Below, piece after piece: positions 1 to 8,851 of a stretch of DNA of 54,454 nucleotides; position 1 is the first letter of the stretch; every line of letters starts with the position of its first letter. The translations under genes were made by a program, and so were the position numbers. The DNA is from Saccharofermentans sp. (lineage in GTDB: Bacteria > Bacillota > Clostridia > Saccharofermentanales > Saccharofermentanaceae): contig JAKSRJ010000014.1 in NCBI GenBank assembly GCA_024403715.1, forward strand, positions 1 through 54,454. Direction: 5' to 3'. Under the pieces are notes generated by a model. It made no database searches. It saw only the letters and a list, made by a program, of their open reading frames with translations, and was not told the origin of the DNA.

Positions 1-409
1 TTTTATCTTTAGAGTCACAAACATCATTCAAAGAATCAATGGCTTCATCATCAAGGTTTGTAATGGTATCCTTAAGATTGTCCATATCACTTTTCATGAT
101 ATCTCTTACAGCAGTCATATCATCTTCGAAACGTTCTGTATAATTAAGACGCTGAACTGATGTAAGCTTGGATTTAAGTTCTTCCTTCAATGCAGTCTGA
201 AAATAAGGATAACCTTCAAATCCCAACTCTGTAGTAAATCTAACAACAGTAGACTCAGAAACACCTGTTGTCTCTCCAAGCTTAGCAGCAGTCATATATG
301 CGGCTTTATCATAACTTTCAACTATAAATGCTGCGATTGCCTTGTGGCCCTTACTCATCGACGGCATCTTTTCTGTTATTAATTCAATTATGCTACTCGT
401 CTTAGACAC
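1..409 (-). CDS. MurR/RpiR-family transcriptional regulator, N-terminal part (cut by window edge)
   Basis: About 136 residues are visible; the C-terminus lies beyond position 1. The N-terminal helix-turn-helix of the RpiR family is clear: SKGHKAIAAFIVES, then AAKLGETTGVSESTVVRFTTELGF, the recognition-helix signature. The family normally carries a C-terminal SIS sugar-phosphate-binding domain, which would be off the window. I chose the GTG at 407-409 because a GAGG lies six bases upstream; an ATG twelve bases earlier (419-421) is in frame but has no ribosome-binding site. The start overlaps the end of scpB, so the two are probably translationally coupled. Members usually sense phosphosugars; the target here is unknown. 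Confidence 0.85.
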   Translation of the reverse strand, partial: MSKTSSIIELITEKMPSMSKGHKAIAAFIVESYDKAAYMTAAKLGETTGVSESTVVRFTTELGFEGYPYFQTALKEELKSKLTSVQRLNYTERFEDDMTAVRDIMKSDMDNLKDTITNLDDEAIDSLNDVCDSKDK

Positions 410-1064
410 CCTCTTCCTCATTATCGATGGAACTAGACTCCATAAATCCTTCAATTGTCATTTGTCTATCAGTATCGCCAGCAGCTTCTTGTAATGATTT
501 TTCCAAATCTCTGATTGTCTGGTAAGACATAAGTTCCATAGAAGGAAGTTCATCAACAGAAGAAATACCAAATTCCAGTAAAAACTGCTCAGACGTCTTA
601 AATAGTGATGGCCTACCCGGAGCATCCAAAGTGCCACATTCTTCAATCCAACCTCTATCAATAAGTCTAGAGATAATCGAATCGGATGACACACCTCTAA
701 CAGCTTCAACCTGAGCTCTAGTTACTGGTTGATTATAAGCAATAACAGCCAATGTCTCATAGGAAGCCTGAGAGAGTGGTGGATGCATTTTAGGCGAGAA
801 CATTCTTTGGAGCACCTTCATCATTCCTGGTTTTGTAGACATAACATAGGAATTCTCTATTTTACGTACTAGAAGACCTCCCCATGGATTAGTCTCATAG
901 TCTTGTATGAGTTTCTTCATTACCTCGTCTACAGTAGCTACATTCACTCCCAAAATATCGGCCAGCTTATCCTGTGATACAGGCTCACCTGAAGCAAATA
1001 AAATCGCTTCACAAGCAGGAGATAATTCCTGATAAGAAAGCTTAAAATCTTCTTGCTGTTCCAT
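402..1064 (-). CDS. scpB: Segregation and condensation protein B
   Basis: ScpB is the winged-helix kleisin-interacting subunit of the Smc-ScpAB condensin that compacts and segregates the chromosome. The 220-residue product has the expected tandem winged-helix layout: an N-terminal domain (LSPACEAILFASGEPVS, about residues 14-30) and a second one beginning LSQASYETLAVIAYNQPVTR and running through EAVRGVSSDSIISRLIDRGWIEE, with the family's GRPSLFKTSEQFL segment after it. The C-terminal tail is acidic, as is common. It starts two bases after scpA ends, in the conserved scpA-scpB order. The Smc partner is encoded in this window at 39090-42653, in a separate operon. Confidence 0.96.
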   Translation of the reverse strand: MEQQEDFKLSYQELSPACEAILFASGEPVSQDKLADILGVNVATVDEVMKKLIQDYETNPWGGLLVRKIENSYVMSTKPGMMKVLQRMFSPKMHPPLSQASYETLAVIAYNQPVTRAQVEAVRGVSSDSIISRLIDRGWIEECGTLDAPGRPSLFKTSEQFLLEFGISSVDELPSMELMSYQTIRDLEKSLQEAAGDTDRQMTIEGFMESSSIDNEEEGV

Positions 1065-1066
1065 CT

Positions 1067-1828
1067 TTAATTACCTTCGCCTTTCTCTTCTATCAAAATT
1101 ACATCAAAAGGTTTCTTTTGTGTAACGTCGACTTTATTACCTCTTACTAGCTCTAACAAAGCCAAGAAGCTTACAACTCTATCCATCTTATCGACGTCCT
1201 TCTTTCCTTCGAAAAGTTCGTGGAAGAACATCTTACCCCTACCAGTAATTCGAAGCCATACACTCTTCATTCTTTCTCGAACGGATAGTTTATCTCGCTT
1301 CAATATATGTGTAATCTTAGTTGAAATATCAGCAAATCTAATCTCGTTACGCTTACATACATTTTCAATTGCTACATTAAATTCTGAAGGAACAAATTCC
1401 TGTGGAGGATAAACGATCTCAACATTCATCTCCTTAGCAGTAGATGGAATTCTATACATGCAATCACGATACAACTCATTGTTCGTTTTAAGTTCTTTTG
1501 CCAACAGCTTACAGCGCTTATATCTGAGAAGTGATATTACGAGTTCTTCTCTAGGATCCTCTTCCTCATTACCTTGTAAATCCTTACGAGTAGGAAGCAT
1601 AATTCTTGACTTAATATGTACAAGCGTTGCAGCCATAACTATAAACTCAGACGCAACTTCCATATCTAGTTTTTTCATCTGTTCGAGATAATCAATATAC
1701 TGCTCAGTTATCTCCGTGATAGGAATATCAAAGATATCGATATCATTCTTCTCAATCAAAGAATAAAGAAGGTCCAAAGGTCCTTCAAATTCTCGAATCT
1801 TAATTGATGGAACAGTTTTTTCTATCAT
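1067..1828 (-). CDS. scpA: Segregation and condensation protein A (kleisin)
   Basis: ScpA is the kleisin that bridges the Smc heads and binds ScpB. The 253-residue protein opens with the diagnostic IREFEGPLDLLYSLIEKNDIDIFDIPI block and the EFIVMAATLVHIKSRIMLP helix that binds the Smc neck. A divergent middle follows (about 90-180), then a C-terminal winged helix (about 185-250, with MDRVVSFLALLELVRGNKVDV) that contacts the Smc cap. Its ATG overlaps the stop of the upstream membrane protease by four bases (ATGA), so translation is coupled. Length and motifs are normal for Bacillota. Confidence 0.97.
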   Translation of the reverse strand: MIEKTVPSIKIREFEGPLDLLYSLIEKNDIDIFDIPITEITEQYIDYLEQMKKLDMEVASEFIVMAATLVHIKSRIMLPTRKDLQGNEEEDPREELVISLLRYKRCKLLAKELKTNNELYRDCMYRIPSTAKEMNVEIVYPPQEFVPSEFNVAIENVCKRNEIRFADISTKITHILKRDKLSVRERMKSVWLRITGRGKMFFHELFEGKKDVDKMDRVVSFLALLELVRGNKVDVTQKKPFDVILIEEKGEGN

Positions 1829-2535
1829 GCGAATATAGTGAAAATTAATAATCTTAGTAATTCTAGAACAAATCGAGCTGGAATCTCAATAACATTAATA
1901 ATCAAAGAAAAAAGTCTAAGTCCAGAAAAATTACTTATTAAAACGACAATCCAAAGAATCTGAGGTCCCTTTGTAACAAAAGTTTTATAACCACTTGTGT
2001 ATTTAGTTTTTATTGGTAAAAACTCTTCTAATACATGGAAACCATCAAGAGGTGGAATTGGTATTAAGTTAAAAGCCATAAGCATAAGATTAAGCTCTAT
2101 TGAGTAGGTACATACATCAAATATTGTATTAACAAAAGGAGTAGACGCATTTGCAAATACAATTAAAAAAGATGAAATCAAGGTAAATACCAAGGCTAGA
2201 ATGAAATTACCAGTAACGCCTGCAAGATGAACCATCTGGCGCATCAACACCTTAGACTTAATTCGATTTAAATTATTAGGATTATAAGGAACTGGTTTGC
2301 CCCAACCAAAACCTACAAGAACAATACAGAGAGTACCAATAGGATCGATATGGGCCAATGGATTAAGCGTAAGTCGTCCTCGATTACGAGCTGTATTATC
2401 ACCGCACCAAGTTGCAGCCACAGCATGCATGAACTCGTGAAACGAGAACGCTAAAGTCATTGATATAAGAACGACGACGAGTAAATAAATTACCTCCGTC
2501 GCCGATCTTCCACTTCTAATTAAATCAATTAGCAT
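1825..2535 (-). CDS. Site-2-protease family (M50) membrane metalloprotease
   Basis: A 236-residue polytopic membrane protein. The zinc-binding HEXXH motif is HEFMH at about residues 33-37, inside the first hydrophobic segment. The second conserved M50 motif, with its metal-ligand aspartate, is PIPPLDGFHVL at about 160-170. It resembles the small YwhC/SpoIVFB-like peptidases rather than RseP, because no PDZ domain is present. Substrates of this subgroup are mostly unknown. The gene overlaps ileS by one base upstream and scpA by four bases downstream. Linkage of a small M50 protease to scpAB is recurrent in Firmicutes, but I infer no functional link from it. Confidence 0.9.
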   Translation of the reverse strand: MLIDLIRSGRSATEVIYLLVVVLISMTLAFSFHEFMHAVAATWCGDNTARNRGRLTLNPLAHIDPIGTLCIVLVGFGWGKPVPYNPNNLNRIKSKVLMRQMVHLAGVTGNFILALVFTLISSFLIVFANASTPFVNTIFDVCTYSIELNLMLMAFNLIPIPPLDGFHVLEEFLPIKTKYTSGYKTFVTKGPQILWIVVLISNFSGLRLFSLIINVIEIPARFVLELLRLLIFTIFA

Positions 2536-5500
2536 TATGCTTTTTTAACACCGATAGTGAGTTTCTCACCATTGATGTCCCATTCTTTAGTATTGCCGTC
2601 GCAGCCTGCTTCTACAGAAACAGCAAGAACCTCAGATGCGATGAAATCCTTCTTTGCTTCGATGATGGAAGCAAGCTTATCGTTACCTGTATATGTAAGA
2701 GCAATACGATCTGTTACTTCAAGACCTGTCTCCTTACGCTGAGTCTGAATCTTAGAAATCATTTCACGAACAAAGCCATCAACGATGAGTTCTTCTGTAA
2801 GCTTGATATCGAGAGATACTGTAATACCCTTATCTTCCTGTGTAGAAAGGCCTTCAAGCTGTACAGTCTCAACAAGGAAATCTTCCTTTGTCATCTCGAA
2901 TGATTCGCCCTCAACCTCGATTGTAATTGAACCAGCTTCCAATGCCTTAACAGTCTCTTTACCAGGAAGAGCAGCGATTACTTCCTTAGCGCTATTGAGC
3001 TTAGGGCCAAACTTTCTACCACATGTTCTAAGCTGTGGTTTGAACTTGAAATCCATTAGTGTAGTAGCATCGCTTAAAGCCTCATACTTCTTGATGTTAA
3101 GCTCAGAAAGAACGATATTCTGATACTCTTCATCAAGTGGAGAGTCAGATACAACATAGATAGTACCCAAAGGCTGTCTATTCTTCATAGCAGATGCATT
3201 TCGAGCAGCTCTACCAAGAACAACCACCTTAGAAGCGATATCCATCTCTTTCTCGATATTAGCATCAATCAAGGACTCGTCTGCTACAGGGAACTCACAA
3301 AGATGTACAGACTCTGGAGCATCAGGACTTACGGAACGTACAATGTTCTGGTAAACCTCTTCTGTAACAAATGGTACAAATGGAGCACAAAGTCTTGTTA
3401 ATGTCTCTAATGCTGTATACAAAGTCATGAAGGCATTAATCTTATCCTCTGTCATCTCACCAGCCCAGAAACGGTCACGGTTAAGTCTTACGTACCAGTT
3501 GGAGAGTTCATCAGTAAAATCCTGAATCATACGAGCAGATGCAGAAATATCATAAGAAGCCATCTTGTTATCTACGTTCTTAACAAGAGTATTAAGTCTT
3601 GAGAGAACCCACTTATCCATAGCTCCAAGTGTTGCAGGATTAAGTGTGTACTTATTAGGATCGAAGTCATCGATATCAGCATACATTACATAGAAAGAAT
3701 ATGTATTCCAATAAGTACCAATGAACTTCTTAATTCCATCATTAACAGCCTCATCAGAGAAACGACTTGGGAGCCATGGCTGATTTGCACTATAGAAGTA
3801 CCATCTTGTAGCGTCAGCACCCTGCTTGTTAAGTACATCCCATGGATCTACAACATTACCGATGTGCTTACTCATCTTCTTACCTTCCTTGTCCTGAACA
3901 AGGCCCATTACGATACAGTTCTCGAATGGACTTCTACCGAAAAGAACTGTACTAATAGCAATCAAGGAATAGAACCAACCACGAGTCTGGTCCAAAGCCT
4001 CAGAAATGAAGTTACATGGATAGTGAGACTCAAAGTACTCCTTATTCTCAAATGGATAATGATACTGAGCAAAAGGCATAGAACCAGAGTCAAACCAGCA
4101 GTCGATAACCTCTGGAACACGAGTCATGCTTCCACCACACTTGTCACACTTGATATGAACATTATCTACATATGGCTTATGAAGCTCGATATCCTCTGGA
4201 CAATCATCAGACATAGACTTGAGTTCCTCAATAGAACCGATACAATGTCTGTGACCACAACCACACTCCCATACAGGAAGTGGTGTACCCCAATAACGCT
4301 CACGAGAAATACCCCAGTCAATAACATTTCTTAAGAAGTCTCCCATACGACCATCTCTGATTGTCTCAGGATACCAGTTAACCATGTTATTAGACTTCAA
4401 AAGCTCATCTCTCTTCTTAGACATAGCGATGAACCATGTGCTTCTTGCAAAATAGATAAGTGGAGTATCACATCTCCAGCAGAATGGATACTCGTGCTCA
4501 AACTTAGGAGCGCTGAAAAGAAGTTTTCTAGAATCCAAATCCTCAAGAACCTTAGGATCAGCATCTTTAACAAAGAGACCTGCAAAAGGAGTATTCTCTG
4601 TGAGATTACCTCTTGTATCAACGAACTGGAGCATTGGAAGATCATTCTCACGACCAACACGAGCATCGTCCTCACCAAAAGCAGGAGCAATGTGAACGAT
4701 ACCAGTACCATCTTCCATAGTTACGTAGTTATCACAAACTGTAAAGTGAGCTTTCTTATTCTGTGCCAACGCCTCTTCACCAGCACATGTATAAAGTGGC
4801 TCATAAGAACGACCAGCAAGATCAGTACCCTTGTACTTCTCAATGATCTCATAAGCAGGCTTACCATCAGAAGCAAGATTACCAAGTACGGAATCAAGCA
4901 AAGCAACTGCCATATAGTATGTAAAGCCATCATTAGCCTTAACCTTGGCATACTCAGAGTCTGGGTTCAAGCAGAGTGCTGTATTACTTGGTAATGTCCA
5001 AGGTGTTGTTGTCCAAGCAAGGAAGTATGCATCTTCATCAACACACTTAAATCTAACAACAGCAGATCTCTCCTTAACAGTCTTATATCCCTGAGCTACC
5101 TCATGGGAAGACAACGCTGTACCACAACGTGGGCAATATGGAACAATCTTATGGCCCTTATAGATGAGGTCCTTATCCCACATTGTCTTTAAAGCCCACC
5201 ACTCGGACTCAATAAAGTTGTTATCATATGTTACATATGGGTTCTCCATATCAGCCCAGAAACCAACGCGGTCTGACATTTCTTCCCACTGTCCCTTATA
5301 TGTCCATACGGAACCCTTACACTTCTTAATAAATGGCTCAACACCATAAGACTCAATCTGAGGCTTACCATTAATTCCAAGAGCCTTCTCAACCTCAAGC
5401 TCAACTGGGAGACCATGTGTATCCCAACCAGCCTTGAAGGAAACAGCTTCGCCCTTCATAGAGTGATATCTTGGAATTACGTCCTTAATAACACGAGTCT

Positions 5501-5681
5501 TAATATGACCAATGTGAGGCTTACCGTTAGCTGTAGGAGGACCGTCGAAAAGTGTAAATGTAGGTGCTCCGTCCTTAGCAGGCTTTAATGACTTCTTGTA
5601 AATGTCGTTTTGCTTCCAGAAATCGAGAACTAATTTCTCTCTTTCTACGAAATTCATGTCGCTAGATACTTTCTTGTACAT
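2535..5681 (-). CDS. ileS: Isoleucyl-tRNA synthetase, type 2
   Basis: Charges tRNA-Ile in the cytoplasm. At 1048 residues it is much longer than the usual bacterial type-1 enzyme (about 920-940). It has the type-2 (eukaryote-like) signature: GKPHIGH with HIGH at residues 56-59, RVIKDVIPRYHSMKG, GWDTHGLPVE, and KKMSKHIGNVVDP for the KMSKS loop. Cys pairs are seen in CPRCG, CWRCD and CDKCGG. A CP1 editing domain lies at roughly 200-400 (TTTPWTLPSNTALCLNP), and there is an anticodon-binding domain plus a long C-terminal region. The start has an AGGAG seven bases upstream. No T-box leader fits in the 27-base gap upstream. Type-2 enzymes are known to be poorly inhibited by mupirocin. Confidence 0.98.
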   Translation of the reverse strand: MYKKVSSDMNFVEREKLVLDFWKQNDIYKKSLKPAKDGAPTFTLFDGPPTANGKPHIGHIKTRVIKDVIPRYHSMKGEAVSFKAGWDTHGLPVELEVEKALGINGKPQIESYGVEPFIKKCKGSVWTYKGQWEEMSDRVGFWADMENPYVTYDNNFIESEWWALKTMWDKDLIYKGHKIVPYCPRCGTALSSHEVAQGYKTVKERSAVVRFKCVDEDAYFLAWTTTPWTLPSNTALCLNPDSEYAKVKANDGFTYYMAVALLDSVLGNLASDGKPAYEIIEKYKGTDLAGRSYEPLYTCAGEEALAQNKKAHFTVCDNYVTMEDGTGIVHIAPAFGEDDARVGRENDLPMLQFVDTRGNLTENTPFAGLFVKDADPKVLEDLDSRKLLFSAPKFEHEYPFCWRCDTPLIYFARSTWFIAMSKKRDELLKSNNMVNWYPETIRDGRMGDFLRNVIDWGISRERYWGTPLPVWECGCGHRHCIGSIEELKSMSDDCPEDIELHKPYVDNVHIKCDKCGGSMTRVPEVIDCWFDSGSMPFAQYHYPFENKEYFESHYPCNFISEALDQTRGWFYSLIAISTVLFGRSPFENCIVMGLVQDKEGKKMSKHIGNVVDPWDVLNKQGADATRWYFYSANQPWLPSRFSDEAVNDGIKKFIGTYWNTYSFYVMYADIDDFDPNKYTLNPATLGAMDKWVLSRLNTLVKNVDNKMASYDISASARMIQDFTDELSNWYVRLNRDRFWAGEMTEDKINAFMTLYTALETLTRLCAPFVPFVTEEVYQNIVRSVSPDAPESVHLCEFPVADESLIDANIEKEMDIASKVVVLGRAARNASAMKNRQPLGTIYVVSDSPLDEEYQNIVLSELNIKKYEALSDATTLMDFKFKPQLRTCGRKFGPKLNSAKEVIAALPGKETVKALEAGSITIEVEGESFEMTKEDFLVETVQLEGLSTQEDKGITVSLDIKLTEELIVDGFVREMISKIQTQRKETGLEVTDRIALTYTGNDKLASIIEAKKDFIASEVLAVSVEAGCDGNTKEWDINGEKLTIGVKKA

Positions 5682-5708
5682 GAGATGCTCCTGATATATA
5701 AGTTTTAA

Positions 5709-6098
5709 TTAATATTCAACAAAGTCGATGTCATCGGAATCTGTATAGAAAATAAAGATTGTTCCGTGACTAGAATCGCCACAATTAGGCTGATCCTCTG
5801 TATGATCAACAACGTGACCATTATATGTGTCACCAGCCTGAGGAATTGTATTCTCGTGATCTACTGGACCACCTTCTGTAGACTCTGTCTCTTCGACTGT
5901 AGCTTCTGTTTCCTCAACAACAACTGTAGTCTCAGCTACAGACTCTTCAATAGAAGTCTCCTCAATAGAAGTCTCAATTACTTCTGTCTCTTCAACAGTA
6001 GTCTCCTCAGTCTCAACAGTCTTATCACCGCCACAACCAGCAACGACTGAAGCAGCCATCATTGTTGCAACTACAATCGCGATAACTCTTCTCTTCAT
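5709..6098 (-). CDS. Small lipoprotein with Glu/Thr-rich linker
   Basis: A predicted 129-residue lipoprotein with no recognised enzymatic domain. It has a basic N-terminus, a hydrophobic signal segment and a lipobox VVAGC, so Cys21 would be lipidated. A low-complexity acidic linker of Glu-Thr-Val and Glu-Thr-Ser-Ile units (about residues 28-75) would hold the C-terminal part away from the membrane. The C-terminal 50 residues (GDTYNGHVVDHTEDQPNCGDSSHGTIF) contain His, Cys and Asp and could be a small folded or metal-binding module, but that is a guess. An AAGGAG precedes the start. It sits between the acylation cassette and ileS and may be cotranscribed with both. Confidence 0.8.
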   Translation of the reverse strand: MKRRVIAIVVATMMAASVVAGCGGDKTVETEETTVEETEVIETSIEETSIEESVAETTVVVEETEATVEETESTEGGPVDHENTIPQAGDTYNGHVVDHTEDQPNCGDSSHGTIFIFYTDSDDIDFVEY

Positions 6099-6116
6099 AT
6101 TTCCATACTCCTTTAT

Positions 6117-7457
6117 TTACGCAATAAATAACATAATATTATCATCCGAAACGCGATTTTTTTCAAGAAGCGCGCTAAATGATTCTAATCCATTGCTTAA
6201 ATTAGATACTGGAGAAGCTTCAAAACACAGATCACCAGCTATGATATAAATAGTTGAATCGTTATTATATGAACCGTCAGGAAGAGTTCCTGTAACTGTA
6301 ATATAGTCACCAGCCTCTGCTATATTTAAATCGGACACCTCAATTTGAACTGCTTCTTCAGGAAGCACTCTATCTGGAGCTGGAAGTCTTGATGGATACT
6401 GACAGAAGAACGGCAAGAATCTCTCAGCTCTCTCAAAAACGACATAATCCGGATTAATAGACATCATATCTGTAATCTGACAAGCATTTGATCTAGTAAA
6501 GAAAGCTGTTTCAAAACATTCAGCCATAAAAGGTAATATTCCCGATCCAAACGAATCACGGTACATTAAGAGACTTCCTGTACCATTAGCATTAGTACCT
6601 ATTCTAAAATCAAAATTACTTTCCACTGGAGAATCGTAATTAAAAGCTGGCATGCTTTCGAAAACTACATCCTCTTCTTCTCTTACAAGTTCAGGGTATA
6701 CCATCTGCTCTAAATCACCTCTGTGATTAATTTCAAGAGAATATGGCATATTTATATAGTCTGTATGATTAATTCCGAGAAAATCAAAAATACTATCAGC
6801 AGCTATAGCGGCACCCAAGTTATTCCAGTGTGAGTCGCGTTCAAAATACACAACTCCATCATAACTAGAAAGTGGCTCATATAAATCAATATAGTCAACA
6901 TTAGTATTAGCCAAAGCTGCAACTAGTTGGCTTCTATTGTAATTAGCCTGACCTCCTACTCCACGAGCAGTATAATAAGGCATATTTTCTGGATATAGAG
7001 AATTCTTATTAGGAGCAATTACAAACAAAAACTCTATTCCATTATTCTCACAATACTCATTAATAAGCTCAATGTTACGAACACAGTTATTCATTTGCCT
7101 TACATTAAGACAATTGGTTCCCTGAAAATCACCTAGGGTATCTGTATAGTATAGCCATCCGTTCTCTCCAACTACTACACCCACCTGTGATGAAGTGCCA
7201 AAAACATGTCCAAGTATTTCAGAATATAAAGTAACCATCTGAGGTCTTAAAGCAAATCTTGATTCAAAATAATTACCAAGATCACTTAAATAATTATGGT
7301 TATAACCGCCTTCTTCCAGCACATACTGAGGAGCCTGAGCAGCATCATCATTTTCTGGCTCACTTGGACCCCAGATTAAAATACCTGCTGATGGAATCAT
7401 CAGAATCAGAAGAAAAACTATAAGATAAATTGTAGATACAGACTTCTTCATATTCAT
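6117..7457 (-). CDS. DHHW/AlgJ-AlgX-like SGNH hydrolase-fold protein
   Basis: A 446-residue extracytoplasmic protein anchored by one N-terminal membrane segment (about residues 8-30). It resembles the AlgJ/AlgX/DHHW proteins that accompany MBOAT acyltransferases in polysaccharide O-acetylation. Visible marks are VVGENGWLYYTD (about 94-106), the VIAPNKNSLYPENMP block, and FERDSHWNNLGA, with the catalytic Asp208 and His210 of the DxHW motif. A probable nucleophile serine is in LMYRDSFGSG near residue 300. The canonical second residue His/Thr is Ser here. The start codon overlaps the acyltransferase stop by one base (TAATG), so the two are coupled. It is expected to transfer or handle acyl groups at the cell surface. 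Confidence 0.85.
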   Translation of the reverse strand: MNMKKSVSTIYLIVFLLILMIPSAGILIWGPSEPENDDAAQAPQYVLEEGGYNHNYLSDLGNYFESRFALRPQMVTLYSEILGHVFGTSSQVGVVVGENGWLYYTDTLGDFQGTNCLNVRQMNNCVRNIELINEYCENNGIEFLFVIAPNKNSLYPENMPYYTARGVGGQANYNRSQLVAALANTNVDYIDLYEPLSSYDGVVYFERDSHWNNLGAAIAADSIFDFLGINHTDYINMPYSLEINHRGDLEQMVYPELVREEEDVVFESMPAFNYDSPVESNFDFRIGTNANGTGSLLMYRDSFGSGILPFMAECFETAFFTRSNACQITDMMSINPDYVVFERAERFLPFFCQYPSRLPAPDRVLPEEAVQIEVSDLNIAEAGDYITVTGTLPDGSYNNDSTIYIIAGDLCFEASPVSNLSNGLESFSALLEKNRVSDDNIMLFIA

Positions 7458-8845
7458 TAAAACCTAAAGTAAATAAACGGATTATAAGTACCAGATGACA
7501 GGCACAATACTGATATAACAATTCCAAGCATAGCCAGAATATAGATTAAATTCTTAAATACCTTATTCGACTCAAGTCTTGGTCCAACAGGGATAGAAAA
7601 GACTATACCAGCAATTAAACTGGCAATATCAAGAGGCCTTACAACAGACATTGTAAGAAGCTTTGCAGATACCGTGGCAGATGAAGGAATAAACATCTTA
7701 CCAAGCATCATCCCAAACTGAGTTAAAGAATCACATCTGAAGAGTACAAATCCAATAAGTACTACAAGAATTAAATATAAATGAGCTAATGTCTTAATAG
7801 CCAGATTTGTTTTCTTAGGCTTTGGCATATATTCCTCTATCATCTGGAAAGTACCATGATAAAGTCCCCACAGAAGGAATGTCCAGTTTGCACCGTGCCA
7901 GATTCCTGTAGCCGCAAAAACAATGTACTTATTAATAACTGTTCTAACCTTACCCTTACGATTACCACCTAGAGGAATATAAAGATATTCCTTGAACCAT
8001 GTAGAAAGTGAAATATGCCAACGTCTCCAAAACTCCTTCACACTTGAAGAAATGTATGGATAGTTGAAGTTCTCCTTAAAGTGGAAACCAAATAACTGGC
8101 CAAGACCAATTGCCATATCACTATAACCAGAAAAGTCGAAGAAAATCTGAAGCATATATGCAATCGCTGCAAGCCAGGCTGCAGCCATACCTATATTTTC
8201 AGGAGCAGAATTAAAAACAGAATCTGCTATATATGCAACATTATTTGCTATTAAAACCTTCTTAGACAGACCAATTGCAAAACGCTTAATTCCATTTGCT
8301 GTATCTTCTGCAGTATAGCTTCGCTTATCAATCTCATCTGCAATATCCTTATACTTGACGATAGGTCCAGCAACAAGCTGAGGGAAAAATGATATATATA
8401 GCAAAAGCTTAAAGTAGTTTTTCTGAACATTACAGTCCTTACGATATACATCAATTACATAAGACATTGCCTGGAATGTAAAAAAAGAAATACCCAGAGG
8501 AAGTGTAACTTCAGGCACTGGAATTGTAGTCTTAAAAGCATCATTTACACTTGTAGTGATAAATACGGAATACTTATAAAAGACAAGAGCGCCAAGATTT
8601 GTTAATACTGATAACGTGAGAAACAGTTTACGCGCAGAAAACTTATCAATAAGCAATGCCCATATGTAGTTAAACAAAGATGATGCAAGCATCAACAGAA
8701 CAAATACAGGCTCACCATATGCATAAAAAACAAGACTCGCCACGAGCAAAAGTGCATTCTTAAGAAATGTCTTCGGCATAATTCTGTCGAGAATTATTAC
8801 CGCGACCAAGAAAATACACAGGAACGTGAGCGAGCTAAATACCAT
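7457..8845 (-). CDS. MBOAT-family O-acyltransferase (AlgI/DltB/PatA type)
   Basis: A 462-residue multispanning membrane protein that moves acyl groups across the membrane for O-acylation of an envelope polymer. The family block is complete: VKEFWRRWHISLSTWFKEYLYIPLGGNRKG at about 276-305, then TGIWHGANWTFLLWGLYHG at about 320-340, with the conserved MBOAT His. The N-terminus, KTFLKNALLLVASLVFYAYGEP, is also typical. Together with the downstream DHHW protein it forms the usual MBOAT plus SGNH-like partner pair. The acceptor polymer (peptidoglycan, teichoic acid or exopolysaccharide) cannot be told from sequence. Confidence 0.95.
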   Translation of the reverse strand: MVFSSLTFLCIFLVAVIILDRIMPKTFLKNALLLVASLVFYAYGEPVFVLLMLASSLFNYIWALLIDKFSARKLFLTLSVLTNLGALVFYKYSVFITTSVNDAFKTTIPVPEVTLPLGISFFTFQAMSYVIDVYRKDCNVQKNYFKLLLYISFFPQLVAGPIVKYKDIADEIDKRSYTAEDTANGIKRFAIGLSKKVLIANNVAYIADSVFNSAPENIGMAAAWLAAIAYMLQIFFDFSGYSDMAIGLGQLFGFHFKENFNYPYISSSVKEFWRRWHISLSTWFKEYLYIPLGGNRKGKVRTVINKYIVFAATGIWHGANWTFLLWGLYHGTFQMIEEYMPKPKKTNLAIKTLAHLYLILVVLIGFVLFRCDSLTQFGMMLGKMFIPSSATVSAKLLTMSVVRPLDIASLIAGIVFSIPVGPRLESNKVFKNLIYILAMLGIVISVLCLSSGTYNPFIYFRF

Positions 8846-8851
8846 TAGTTT

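Noticed and set aside
458..709. 83-residue minus-strand ORF inside scpB
   Set aside because: It is a shadow frame of scpB with no ribosome-binding site or family resemblance. Similar antisense or shifted ORFs within ileS, glnA, smc, parC, parE and recA were dropped for the same reason.
5682..5708. T-box riboswitch upstream of ileS
   Set aside because: The gap to the lipoprotein gene is only 27 bases, far too short for a T-box, and no T-box core sequence was seen.
5880..6010. Tandem DNA repeat in the lipoprotein gene
   Set aside because: The repetition reflects degenerate Glu/Thr/Val codons in a low-complexity linker; the units are imperfect and do not form a phased DNA repeat.
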